Assembly: GCA_934725345.1 (NCBI GenBank)
Contig: CAKVBG010000036.1
Coordinates: forward strand, 1-10,480
Length of the DNA: 10,480 nucleotides
Origin: an uncultured Eubacteriales bacterium
Lineage (GTDB): Bacteria; Bacillota; Clostridia; Oscillospirales; Acutalibacteraceae
Direction: 5' to 3'
The notes under the pieces are model-generated. The model saw nothing but the letters and a program-made list of their open reading frames with translations, was not told where the DNA came from and did no database searches. The position numbers and the translations under genes were made by a program. Shown here piece by piece: positions 1 to 5,946 of this stretch. Positions within the stretch are counted from its first letter, which is position 1; each line of letters starts with the position of its first letter.

Positions 1-15
1 GGTATATGATATACC
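1..15. repeat. Short palindrome at window edge
   Basis: Seven-base arms GGTATAT and ATATACC flank a single central G, giving a 15-bp near-perfect dyad. The shape would suit a dimeric repressor operator, but the gene it might control lies outside the window and an AT-rich dyad of this length can arise by chance. Confidence 0.3.
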
Positions 16-266
<251 letters not shown>

Positions 267-291
267 AAAACAGCAACTAAATGTTGCTGTT
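267..291 (-). terminator. Probable terminator of tRNA-Ser
   Basis: A perfect 9-bp stem (AACAGCAAC with GTTGCTGTT, 269-277 and 283-291) with a 5-base loop. On the minus strand it starts about 9 bases after the tRNA CCA end and is followed by TTTTG. The U tract is short, so termination may be leaky. Confidence 0.6.
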
Positions 292-299
292 CACCTTTT

Positions 300-392
300 T
301 GGCGGAGAGTCAGGGATTCGAACCCTGGCAGCGATATTTCACGCCCTACGAGATTTCGAGTCACGCCTCTTGAACCACTTGAGTAACTCTCC
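300..392 (-). tRNA. tRNA-Ser(CGA)
   Basis: Class II cloverleaf on the minus strand. The acceptor stem GGAGAGT/ACTCTCC is perfect, discriminator G is followed by an encoded CCA (300-302), the T arm is CAGGG-TTCGAAT-CCCTG, and a long variable arm is present, as expected of tRNA-Ser. The anticodon loop CTCGAAA gives anticodon CGA, complement at 356-358, reading UCG. The anticodon stem CGTGA/TCTCG has one U-U mismatch at the 29-41 position. The gene stands alone with its own promoter (409-437) and hairpin terminator. Confidence 0.95.
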
Positions 393-408
393 ATTTTCTG
401 TTTCCTAT

Positions 409-437
409 AATATAACTTATAAAATAAACAATGTCAA
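409..437 (-). promoter_or_regulatory. Sigma-A promoter of tRNA-Ser
   Basis: On the minus strand, TTGACA (432-437) and TATATT (409-414) are separated by exactly 17 bases. The -10 lies about 16 bases upstream of the tRNA 5' end. This is a near-consensus vegetative promoter, as expected for a tRNA gene. Confidence 0.85.
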
Positions 438-457
438 GCGAATTTCAAACTAGCTTT

Positions 458-497
458 AAAAAAATTCCCGGAGTGCACGTTTCGGGATTTGCACTCC
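458..497 (-). terminator. Rho-independent terminator after the zinc-ribbon peptide genes
   Basis: On the minus strand an 8-bp stem GGAGTGCA/TGCACTCC (470-477 with 490-497) closes a 12-base loop and is followed by GGGAA and seven Ts. It begins about 19 bases after the stop of the 516-764 gene. Confidence 0.8.
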
Positions 498-515
498 AAG
501 GCTTTAAAGTTATTT

Positions 516-764
516 TTATTTCCAACCATCAGTATATTCTATGCATTCTCTGTCAAATTTTAAATTGCCCTTCCTATCACGGTTGCCACCCTTTGATTCA
601 AACCACCAACCACACTTAGGGCATCCATGAATATCTCCCGGATTGGCCGTAATCTTTTTCCATGTGTAACCGCATTTCTTACATCTAAACTCATAGAATT
701 GTTCATAAGCTCCTCTTGCTCCGCCTGAAACTTTATTCAAGTTTTTTTCGTTTAAATTTTTCAT
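516..764 (-). CDS. Double-glycine-leader peptide with zinc-ribbon-like core
   Basis: An 82-residue protein. Residues 1-15 (MKNLNEKNLNKVSGG) fit the bacteriocin-type leader that peptidase-containing ABC transporters cut after GG, so the predicted mature peptide is 67 residues. The mature part holds C28-x2-C31-GYTW and C48-PK-C51-G, a zinc-ribbon or rubredoxin-like knuckle pair, plus a lone C74. The start is supported by AAAGGAGAG a few bases upstream. The gene is a paralogue of 878-1120: leader and knuckles are conserved while the rest diverges. It has its own promoter (820-848) and a terminator. No processing transporter or immunity gene is seen nearby. The leader implies export; what the metal-binding peptide does outside (antimicrobial, signal or metal capture) is unknown. 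Export is inferred from the leader only. Confidence 0.85.
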   Translation of the reverse strand: MKNLNEKNLNKVSGGARGAYEQFYEFRCKKCGYTWKKITANPGDIHGCPKCGWWFESKGGNRDRKGNLKFDRECIEYTDGWK

Positions 765-790
765 GTTATTCTCTCCTTTACCTTAAATTT

Positions 791-812
791 GAAGTTTTAA
801 CCTAGAAACTTC
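791..812 (-). other. Hairpin at predicted 5' end of a peptide mRNA
   Basis: A 7-bp stem GAAGTTT/AAACTTC (806-812 with 791-797 on the minus strand) has an 8-base loop. From the -10 box at 820-825, transcription should start near 813, so this stem would form the very 5' end of the 516-764 message. That position suits a stabilising hairpin. It could alternatively weaken read-through from 878-1120, but it lacks a U tract. Confidence 0.4.
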
Positions 813-819
813 GTAAACA

Positions 820-848
820 ATAGTAACATAATTCGAGAAATAAGTCAA
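820..848 (-). promoter_or_regulatory. Promoter of the 516-764 peptide gene
   Basis: On the minus strand, TTGACT (843-848) and TACTAT (820-825) are 17 bases apart. TGT directly precedes the -10, making a TGn-extended -10. Its presence between the two paralogues means each can be transcribed separately. Confidence 0.75.
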
Positions 849-877
849 GAAAAAATATATTTTTTTACCAATTGTAT

Positions 878-1120
878 TTATTCCCACCAATATTTGATAT
901 GTTCCGAGATAGCTTGGATTAATTCCGATCCGCATTTAGGGCATAAAACATGTTGGCTTATTTGAGAATTAATTATTTCTTCATTCCATTTGTATCCACA
1001 ACCTAAGCATTTTAGAGTGTATTTTGCTTTGTAGCAATCTCCTTCGCCTGTGTAGGTAGAATACTCAGGGTTTAGTCCTCCTGAAACGGTATTCAAGTTT
1101 TTAGTATTTAATTTTTTCAT
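878..1120 (-). CDS. Double-glycine-leader peptide with zinc-ribbon-like core
   Basis: An 80-residue protein with the leader MKKLNTKNLNTVSGG (1-15), nearly the same as that of 516-764, giving a predicted 65-residue mature peptide. The core has C38-x2-C41-GYKW and C60-PK-C63-G, aligned with its neighbour, plus C29 just before the first knuckle. AAAGGAG (1129-1135) supports the start. It is transcribed away from spoIIGA. The stop lies 113 bases before the start of the next peptide gene. The leader is a known export signal of class II bacteriocins and related peptides in Firmicutes; a zinc-ribbon mature part is not the usual amphipathic bacteriocin. Function unknown. I found no transporter or modifying enzyme beside it. 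Confidence 0.85.
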   Translation of the reverse strand: MKKLNTKNLNTVSGGLNPEYSTYTGEGDCYKAKYTLKCLGCGYKWNEEIINSQISQHVLCPKCGSELIQAISEHIKYWWE

Positions 1121-1142
1121 GATATCAGCTCCTTTCCAGTTT

Positions 1143-1171
1143 ATAGTAACACATTTTTGTTCGTTTTTGTT
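1143..1171 (-). promoter_or_regulatory. Promoter of the 878-1120 peptide gene
   Basis: On the minus strand, TGTTACTAT (1143-1151) is identical to the extended -10 of the sister gene. The -35 at 17-base spacing is poor (AACAAA, 1166-1171), so the extended -10 probably carries recognition. The predicted 5' leader would be very short, with the Shine-Dalgarno almost at the transcript end. Confidence 0.55.
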
Positions 1172-1253
1172 ATTTTGTGGAGGGTTTTGTGATGATTTAC
1201 TATTCTAAATGTAGATTGAATAACTTCCCCCTGTTTATGACATAATACTCCAA

Positions 1254-1281
1254 TTGATTTAAGTAATAATATAGTTATAGT
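1254..1281 (+). promoter_or_regulatory. Candidate promoter of spoIIGA-sigE
   Basis: TTGATT (1254-1259) and TATAGT (1276-1281) are 16 bases apart, about 28 bases before the ribosome binding site. In Bacillus this operon uses sigma-A RNA polymerase activated by phosphorylated Spo0A; I could not find a convincing Spo0A box here (consensus TTTGTCGAA), so the assignment is tentative. Confidence 0.4.
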
Positions 1282-1309
1282 CTGTAAAAGGGCGGTTTTA
1301 AAAATGGGC

Positions 1310-1314
1310 GGAGG
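1310..1314 (+). promoter_or_regulatory. Ribosome binding site deciding the spoIIGA start
   Basis: GGAGG at 1310-1314 sits 5 bases before ATG 1320. An in-frame GTG at 1314 overlaps this site and therefore cannot be the initiator, so the protein starts MKQ. Confidence 0.8.
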
Positions 1315-1319
1315 TGTAT

Positions 1320-2171
1320 ATGAAGCAAGTAATATATGTTGATGTCCTGATAGTTGTAAATCTAATTATTAATTATTTGCTTTTACTGGCAACTTCAAGA
1401 TTTTTATATCTTAAGTTTAAGCGTATACGTTTGTTGATAGGCGAAATTTTAGGAGGCATATATTCTTTTTACATATTTTTCCCGGATTCCAGTCTACTAG
1501 TTTCTTTGGTCATTAAATTGGTGATGGCTATAAGCATAGTGCTTGCAGTTTTTGGATACAAAAATCTACGAATTTTTTTAAAGACATTACTTTGTTTTTA
1601 TCTTATGAACTTTTGTTTTTCAGGAACGATGTTAGCGCTCTGGTATTTGGTCTCTCCAAAAGGGATGGCACTCAATAATGGTATAGTTTATTTTAATATC
1701 TCACCGGTCGTATTGATTGTATCTGCGCTAGCGGCATACATGATAACTGAATTTGCAAATAGAATATTCGCACAAAAAGAAAACAAAAAATTGATATATG
1801 AAGTCTGTATAAAGGTAGGCGATGGCTTAGCGAAGTTCAGCGCAAGGTTAGATACCTGCAATCTACTCATGGAGCCGTTCTCGAATTTACCTGTTATAGT
1901 AGTTTCACAAGAGTGTTTAAAGGAGATTTTGCCGAAAGATTTCGAGTCTACAACTGATTTAGTTCAAGAAAGCACACTTGAAAAATTGAAACTAAAGTTA
2001 AGATTAGTTCCCTTCAAAACTGTTTCTGGAGAAGGTATGCTTCCGGCTTTCAAACCGGATGATTTAATAATAAAGGATAGTTTTCATAAAGAAGCATATA
2101 TAGCGGTTTGTTCTAAGGGCATTTTACCCCAAAACACTTCCGCTTTGATGAACCCATTACTAGTAAATTGA
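1320..2171 (+). CDS. spoIIGA: SpoIIGA, pro-sigma-E processing aspartic protease
   Basis: A 283-residue membrane protease that removes the N-terminal pro-sequence of sigma-E in the mother cell after asymmetric division, once SpoIIR signals from the forespore. The N-terminal half has five hydrophobic segments, near residues 6-25, 36-54, 58-78, 82-106 and 127-148. The cytosolic half holds the protease fold. The catalytic aspartate is D178, matching D183 of the Bacillus protein, in the sequence LDTCN. The family normally reads DTGN, as in pepsin-like enzymes; the glycine is cysteine here. The C-terminal GEGMLPAFKPDDL segment is also family-typical. Length is close to the roughly 300 residues usual. 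It is followed after 25 bases by its substrate gene sigE, the classic operon order. Identity is very secure; activity with DTC is not proven. Confidence 0.96.
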   Translation: MKQVIYVDVLIVVNLIINYLLLLATSRFLYLKFKRIRLLIGEILGGIYSFYIFFPDSSLLVSLVIKLVMAISIVLAVFGYKNLRIFLKTLLCFYLMNFCFSGTMLALWYLVSPKGMALNNGIVYFNISPVVLIVSALAAYMITEFANRIFAQKENKKLIYEVCIKVGDGLAKFSARLDTCNLLMEPFSNLPVIVVSQECLKEILPKDFESTTDLVQESTLEKLKLKLRLVPFKTVSGEGMLPAFKPDDLIIKDSFHKEAYIAVCSKGILPQNTSALMNPLLVN

Positions 2172-2196
2172 ATTTATTTAATAAGGAGGAGCCCTA

Positions 2197-2922
2197 ATGG
2201 GGAAAGTACTGAATTTTGCAGAAAAGATAATAGGCTATTTAAAGAGTTTTATCTACAAATTATTTAGAAGAGAAGTTCACTACATAAACGGACCGGAAAC
2301 TCTTCCTCCACCACTTACCAAAGAAGAAGAAAATGCCATAATGGAAAAAATTTCTCAAGGAGCACCGATAAGCGTCCGAGAACCTTTAATCACTCATAAT
2401 TTAAGGCTTGTGGTATACATTGCTAAAAAATTTGATTCTTCTGGCGTGCAGATTGAGGATTTGATATCCATAGGGAGCATAGGTCTTATAAAGGCAGTAA
2501 ATACTTTTTGTCCTTCGCGGAACATAAAACTTGCAACCTATGCTTCACGATGTATAGAAAATGAGATATTGATGTACTTAAGGAAGAATTCACAGCTCAA
2601 AAATGAAACTTCTATTGATGAACCTCTAAACGTGGATAAAGATGGAAATGAACTATTATTTTGCGATATTTTAGGCTGCGAGAAAGATTCCGTGATTACT
2701 CAAATTGAACAAGAAGTAGAATGTTTATTGGTTAGAAATGCTGTAGGGAATCTATCTGAGCGGGATAGAATGATTATGGAGTTGAGATTCGGACTTTCAG
2801 GCAAAAAAGAACATACTCAAAAAGAAGTAGCTGACTTATTGGGTATATCACAGTCGTATATTTCACGGCTTGAAAAGCGCATAATTGAACGCTTAAAGAG
2901 AGATATTGAAAAAGTTTCATAA
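2197..2922 (+). CDS. sigE: RNA polymerase sigma-E precursor (pro-sigma-E)
   Basis: A 241-residue sporulation sigma factor that directs early mother-cell transcription. Residues 1-29 are the inhibitory, membrane-associating pro-sequence, hydrophobic and basic, ending RREVHY; by homology SpoIIGA cuts near Y29, before INGPETLPPP. Region 2 is highly conserved (NLRLVVYIAKKF 68-79, IEDLISIGSIGLIKAVNTF 86-104, ATYASRCIENEILMYLR 113-129). The region 4 helix-turn-helix, TQKEVADLLGISQSYISRLE, spans 207-226. AAGGAGG stands 8 bases before ATG. It is co-transcribed with spoIIGA. In many spore formers sigG follows directly; here a tRNA cluster follows instead. I see no good intrinsic terminator after the stop, only an AT-rich spacer with a T run. 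Confidence 0.97.
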   Translation: MGKVLNFAEKIIGYLKSFIYKLFRREVHYINGPETLPPPLTKEEENAIMEKISQGAPISVREPLITHNLRLVVYIAKKFDSSGVQIEDLISIGSIGLIKAVNTFCPSRNIKLATYASRCIENEILMYLRKNSQLKNETSIDEPLNVDKDGNELLFCDILGCEKDSVITQIEQEVECLLVRNAVGNLSERDRMIMELRFGLSGKKEHTQKEVADLLGISQSYISRLEKRIIERLKRDIEKVS

Positions 2923-2984
2923 AAAAATCAGAAAATTACCCCAAATTATTTACGGCGTTTTTTTGAAATTATAAAAAAATATAG

Positions 2985-3014
2985 TTGACAAGCCTATAAC
3001 GGGTATGTTAGAAT
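2985..3014 (+). promoter_or_regulatory. Promoter of the five-tRNA cluster
   Basis: Consensus TTGACA (2985-2990) and TAGAAT (3009-3014) are separated by 18 bases, with TGT just before the -10 (extended -10). Transcription should begin near 3021, shortly before tRNA-Gly. Confidence 0.85.
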
Positions 3015-3034
3015 AACACTCGTTGGTTGGCAAC

Positions 3035-3108
3035 GCGGGTGTAGTTCAATGGTAGAACTTCAGCCTTCCAAGCTGATAGCGTGGGTTCGATTCCCATCAC
3101 CCGCTCCA
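3035..3108 (+). tRNA. tRNA-Gly(TCC)
   Basis: First gene of the cluster. Acceptor GCGGGTG/CACCCGC is perfect, discriminator T, CCA encoded. The anticodon loop CTTCCAA has anticodon TCC at 3067-3069, and the anticodon stem TCAGC/GCTGA is perfect. It reads GGA and, by wobble, GGG. Confidence 0.97.
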
Positions 3109-3144
3109 TTTTGAGTCCGCGTTTGCGTTCTGACATTGTTTTCT

Positions 3145-3221
3145 GCGCTAGTAGCTCAGCAGGATAGAGCAACTGCCTTCTAAGCAGTAGGTCAGGGGTT
3201 CGAATCCCTTCTGGCGCACCA
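3145..3221 (+). tRNA. tRNA-Arg(TCT)
   Basis: Acceptor GCGCTAG pairs with CTGGCGC through one G-U pair; discriminator A, CCA encoded. The loop CTTCTAA has anticodon TCT at 3179-3181 and the stem ACTGC/GCAGT is perfect. It reads AGA/AGG, the arginine codons preferred in AT-rich genomes. Confidence 0.97.
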
Positions 3222-3231
3222 TGGAGTTCGT

Positions 3232-3309
3232 GGTGGGTATAGCTCAGTTGGCTAGAGCGCCAGATTGTGGCTCTGGAGGCCATCGGTTCAAATCCGATTA
3301 TCCACCCCA
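3232..3309 (+). tRNA. tRNA-His(GTG)
   Basis: Acceptor GTGGGTA/TATCCAC with the histidine-specific extra G at position -1 (3232) facing C73 (3306), the main identity element of tRNA-His. Anticodon GTG at 3267-3269 in loop TTGTGGC, stem CCAGA/TCTGG. CCA encoded. Confidence 0.97.
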
Positions 3310-3339
3310 TAGGGTAGGAACATTGTTAATAATTACTGT

Positions 3340-3414
3340 TGGGGTGTCGCCAAGCGGTAAGGCAATGGACTTTGACTCCATCATTCGCTGGTTCGAATCC
3401 AGCCATCCCAGCCA
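3340..3414 (+). tRNA. tRNA-Gln(TTG)
   Basis: Acceptor TGGGGTG/CATCCCA with one G-U pair, discriminator G, CCA encoded. The loop CTTTGAC has anticodon TTG at 3372-3374 and the stem ATGGA/TCCAT is perfect. The T-A first pair is typical of tRNA-Gln. Confidence 0.97.
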
Positions 3415-3435
3415 CTCCTATTGAATTATTTATGT

Positions 3436-3511
3436 GAGCCATTAGCTCAGCTGGTAGAGCACCTGACTTTTAATCCGGTTGTCCGGGGTTCGAGTCCCCG
3501 ATGGCTCACCA
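3436..3511 (+). tRNA. tRNA-Lys(TTT)
   Basis: Acceptor GAGCCAT/ATGGCTC, discriminator A, CCA encoded. The loop CTTTTAA gives anticodon TTT at 3469-3471. The anticodon stem CCTGA/TCCGG has a U-C mismatch at the 29-41 position; the other four pairs and the T arm CGGGG/CCCCG are sound, so the gene is probably functional. Last gene of the cluster. Confidence 0.96.
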
Positions 3512-3541
3512 TTGTTTTCTTAAAATGTGTTTTTCAATATT

Positions 3542-3574
3542 CCAAGTATCTGTTAAAGGGTACTTGGTTTTTTT
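3542..3574 (+). terminator. Terminator of the tRNA cluster
   Basis: A perfect 7-bp stem CCAAGTA/TACTTGG (3542-3548 with 3561-3567), 12-base loop, then seven Ts. It lies about 30 bases after tRNA-Lys and closes the tRNA operon. Confidence 0.9.
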
Positions 3575-3694
3575 ATGAGTTAAAAGCTTTTATGACGATA
3601 GAGTTGTTTGCTTAAAGTCTCCTATCTGAACAAATGTTAGTTTGGAATTAAATTTTGTTCTCATAAACATATAGATTTTTTAAATATTTGGGTG

Positions 3695-3700
3695 TATAAT
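3695..3700 (+). promoter_or_regulatory. Possible -10 box for the 3751 gene
   Basis: A consensus TATAAT lies about 50 bases before the start codon. The hexamer at -35 spacing (around 3672-3677, TAGATT) is weak, so the strength and exact position of this promoter are uncertain. Confidence 0.4.
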
Positions 3701-3750
3701 GGTAACGTAAGTGTTTATTTTTTGGTGTTTTAATATTTAAAGGAGCTGAT

Positions 3751-4557
3751 ATGTTGAACGAAACGGAAAAATCTTTAAAATCATCCATGAAAATTCAGGA
3801 GGACTGTGAACTTAAAGCGTGGGAAATTTTATTATTATTATTATCACCGCCCATGGGAATTTACTTTATGTTTAAATACAAAAAGAAATGGTCGTTAGAA
3901 CTAAAAATTTCTTTAAGCATTGTAGTGAGCTCTTTAATGGCTATCTGTGCATTTATGGGATTTAAACTATATACTAGTTCGCACTCTCAAGATAATAGCA
4001 ATGTTGAAATAAAGCTAGATAGCACCGAGCCTCAGTCATCTGCGATTATTCAAAAGCCTTGTGATAATTTGCCTGGAGCCTCTAAAAGTACATCTGCTGC
4101 TTCTGAACCCGAACCTACTGAAAATACTCCCGAGCCCGAGGCTTTAGAAGATACCAAGGATACAGCAGAAGATCCTATTGAAGAAAACACACAACCTAAA
4201 ACACAGCGTCAATCTCATAACACTGTGAAACCCAAAAAAGAATCTAAAAAAACTAGTAGAACTCAAAGAAAAAACACTCAAAAGCCAAAAGCAGAAGAGA
4301 GCGAAATTACTATCATAGCATCTGAGTCCCATAAAAAAGCTAAACCACAACACAAAATAAAAGATTCCGCCTCCACAGCCACCCCTGAAGAAAACAATTC
4401 TAAATTAGATAAGGTGTATGTTACTAAAAGCGGAAAATGTTATCACTCTAAGCAATGTGGGAAAGGTAATTTTGCGCAAGTTACTTTAGAGGAAGCAAAA
4501 ACTAAGGGTCTTAAGCCGTGTAAGAGATGTTTTAAAAACGATACCGATGAAAACTAA
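3751..4557 (+). CDS. Two-helix membrane protein with C-terminal Ada-like metal-binding domain
   Basis: A 268-residue protein of unknown role. Two hydrophobic helices lie near residues 24-41 and 51-74, joined by a basic KYKKKW turn. Residues 80-220 are a low-complexity linker, first acidic and Pro/Glu-rich (EPEPTENTPEPE), then Lys-rich. Residues 221-262 form a small domain: YVTKSGKCYH, then QC, LEEAKTKGLKPCKRC. C230, H232, C236, C257 and C260 are likely zinc ligands. This C-terminal module resembles the metal-binding domain of Ada and is often appended to secreted nucleases and wall-associated proteins in Firmicutes. Its N-terminal hairpin predicts both ends on the same, probably cytosolic, side, though the linker suggests reach. 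AAAGGAG lies 5 bases before ATG. Single gene with its own terminator. It could relate to DNA or metal sensing, but nothing here proves either. Confidence 0.85.
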   Translation: MLNETEKSLKSSMKIQEDCELKAWEILLLLLSPPMGIYFMFKYKKKWSLELKISLSIVVSSLMAICAFMGFKLYTSSHSQDNSNVEIKLDSTEPQSSAIIQKPCDNLPGASKSTSAASEPEPTENTPEPEALEDTKDTAEDPIEENTQPKTQRQSHNTVKPKKESKKTSRTQRKNTQKPKAEESEITIIASESHKKAKPQHKIKDSASTATPEENNSKLDKVYVTKSGKCYHSKQCGKGNFAQVTLEEAKTKGLKPCKRCFKNDTDEN

Positions 4558-4578
4558 AATACTTAGAAACAACCTTAA

Positions 4579-4613
4579 GCAACTACATACTGTAGTTGCC
4601 AGTTTTATTTTTT
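4579..4613 (+). terminator. Intrinsic terminator between convergent genes
   Basis: A perfect 9-bp stem GCAACTACA/TGTAGTTGC (4579-4587 with 4591-4599), 3-base loop, then CAGTTTTATTTTTT. It terminates the 3751-4557 gene. The minus-strand gene ends at 4605, just beyond; on that strand the stem is followed only by TTAAGG, so it is at best a weak terminator in that direction. Confidence 0.85.
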
Positions 4614-5909
4614 AAAATTCATTCTCCTCTTATGGAAAATCATCACTAAAACAACCATTAATCCCAGGCCAAGCGCTAACAATATGTAAATTTTATTTTT
4701 ATTCACATTGTTATCTACAAAAAAGTTAGTAGTAAAATTATCGTTTGTATAATTAAAAGTTATTTTATGCTCTCCCGGTTCCAGGCTCTTTAGATAGCTT
4801 GAATTCAAGGTTACGAGGGTAGAACCAGAAGCTACTGTATAATCTTTTTTGTCAAGCGTTTGATTATCAATCGTTATGGTATCAAGTTTTTCAGCTTCTT
4901 TATCCACATGAAAGGTAATAGAACCATCCTTGTTCTCAGATATTTCAGTGCTTTTACTTTCTTGTTTTTCAAGTGGTTTTATTTCCACAACATTCACCAA
5001 ATTAAGATCCTCCGCATTCGAAAAAGGATCTGCCAGTTCGTAGTCGGGGCCAGTTGAGTAATTAGTAATTTCATTGTTAATTTTAACTGATACCGTCCTG
5101 GGGTTGAATTTGTATCCTAATTTTTTGCCTTTTTCAGTTAAAACTATTCCCGCGTTGTATGTATAAGTGACGCCTGGTTTGAAAACTTCAATAGGTTCAT
5201 AACCACATTTGATAAGGTGCTCCTGTTCGCCCTCCGAAGAAGATGAAACTGTTTTATCCGAGCCAATCCAGTTTTCATAGCAAATTTCATAAGGCACTCC
5301 TTCTGGAACTTGCCCGGTGAATTTAGGTTTATCACCAGCTTTAAAATCTAGGAAAACGTTATCTATATAAATTTTGTTTACGCACGAGGGAGAAGTGGCT
5401 TGCGTCCAGAAGACACGTCTTGCAATTATTTCAGTATTATTTTCTTCAAAAGTTAGTTTGCTTTTATCTAAAGGCTTTCCGTCAAAAAGGATAGTTGTTT
5501 TATCACTAAATTTTTTACCTTCTTCTGCTTTTAAACGGATACTATAGTAGTATTCTTTATCTTTTTGGCATTCTTTATATGTTGGCGATTCGTCTGAAAA
5601 CCAGGACCAAGTTGCATCATCGTTGCCATCTACTTCTTCCCACATTTCATACATAATCTTGCACTGCGAATTATCAGTATCATCTATCCACGCACCGAAA
5701 GGGGGTAAACTACCAATGATACAGTGTAAATTAGCACCTTTAATTTTAACTTGTGTTATTTCCGAACTTTCATTGCTTGAGCTACTGCTACTTAAGTTTT
5801 GAACTGAATCAGTTGCGCTGCAAGTTGGAGATATTGCAAATGAAGATGCCATACAACTTAAAACTATAGCCATTAAAATAATTTTTAGGTAATTGATATT
5901 TTTTCTCAT
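4605..5909 (-). CDS. Membrane-anchored surface protein with Ig-like and X2-like modules
   Basis: A 434-residue surface protein. A signal peptide (MRKNINYLKIILMAIVLSCM...) covers about residues 1-30. Two related modules follow, near 50-172 and 175-312: each has a Y-E-x-W motif and a later Y-Y-x-I-x-L/I stretch ending GKKF or GKKLGYKF, as seen in Ig-like repeats of clostridial wall proteins. Residues about 328-398 match the X2-like Ig fold (DTITIDNQTLDKKDYTV, then YLKSLEPGEHKITFNYT). A hydrophobic helix (about 407-425) and a KRR tail anchor the C-terminus; there is no LPXTG motif, so it is held in the membrane rather than sortase-linked. Six cysteines outside the signal peptide are unusual for an exposed Gram-positive protein and may pair. 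No catalytic motif is visible; a ligand-binding or adhesion role is a guess. Confidence 0.88.
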   Translation of the reverse strand: MRKNINYLKIILMAIVLSCMASSFAISPTCSATDSVQNLSSSSSSNESSEITQVKIKGANLHCIIGSLPPFGAWIDDTDNSQCKIMYEMWEEVDGNDDATWSWFSDESPTYKECQKDKEYYYSIRLKAEEGKKFSDKTTILFDGKPLDKSKLTFEENNTEIIARRVFWTQATSPSCVNKIYIDNVFLDFKAGDKPKFTGQVPEGVPYEICYENWIGSDKTVSSSSEGEQEHLIKCGYEPIEVFKPGVTYTYNAGIVLTEKGKKLGYKFNPRTVSVKINNEITNYSTGPDYELADPFSNAEDLNLVNVVEIKPLEKQESKSTEISENKDGSITFHVDKEAEKLDTITIDNQTLDKKDYTVASGSTLVTLNSSYLKSLEPGEHKITFNYTNDNFTTNFFVDNNVNKNKIYILLALGLGLMVVLVMIFHKRRMNFKK

Positions 5910-5916
5910 ATGTAGC

Positions 5917-5923
5917 ACCTCTT
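5917..5923 (-). promoter_or_regulatory. Ribosome binding site deciding the surface-protein start
   Basis: On the minus strand AGAGGTG ends 7 bases before ATG 5909. An upstream in-frame GTG (5918-5916) overlaps this site and is therefore unlikely to initiate. The ATG also gives a better signal peptide, beginning MRKN. Confidence 0.65.
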
Positions 5924-5946
5924 TTATTTTTAAAAATTATATTTAA

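Noticed and set aside
431..619. Plus-strand 62-codon open frame
   Set aside because: It lies opposite the minus-strand zinc-ribbon gene, its terminator and the tRNA-Ser promoter, with no Shine-Dalgarno.
1121..1319. Spo0A box upstream of spoIIGA
   Set aside because: No site close to TTTGTCGAA or its complement was found by eye.
3008..3310. Minus-strand open frame of about 100 codons across the tRNA genes
   Set aside because: It is the reverse complement of tRNA-Gly, tRNA-Arg and tRNA-His; such spurious proteins with GFEP/IRTPD-like strings are a known artefact of tRNA arrays.
3221..3615. Plus-strand open frames over tRNA-His, tRNA-Gln and tRNA-Lys
   Set aside because: They translate tRNA sequence (strings such as LAQLVEHLT and IAQLARAPD) and lack ribosome binding sites.
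4605..5909. Lipoprotein or sortase-anchored protein
   Set aside because: The cysteine at the end of the hydrophobic stretch is preceded by VLS, a poor lipobox, and no LPXTG-like motif precedes the C-terminal helix.
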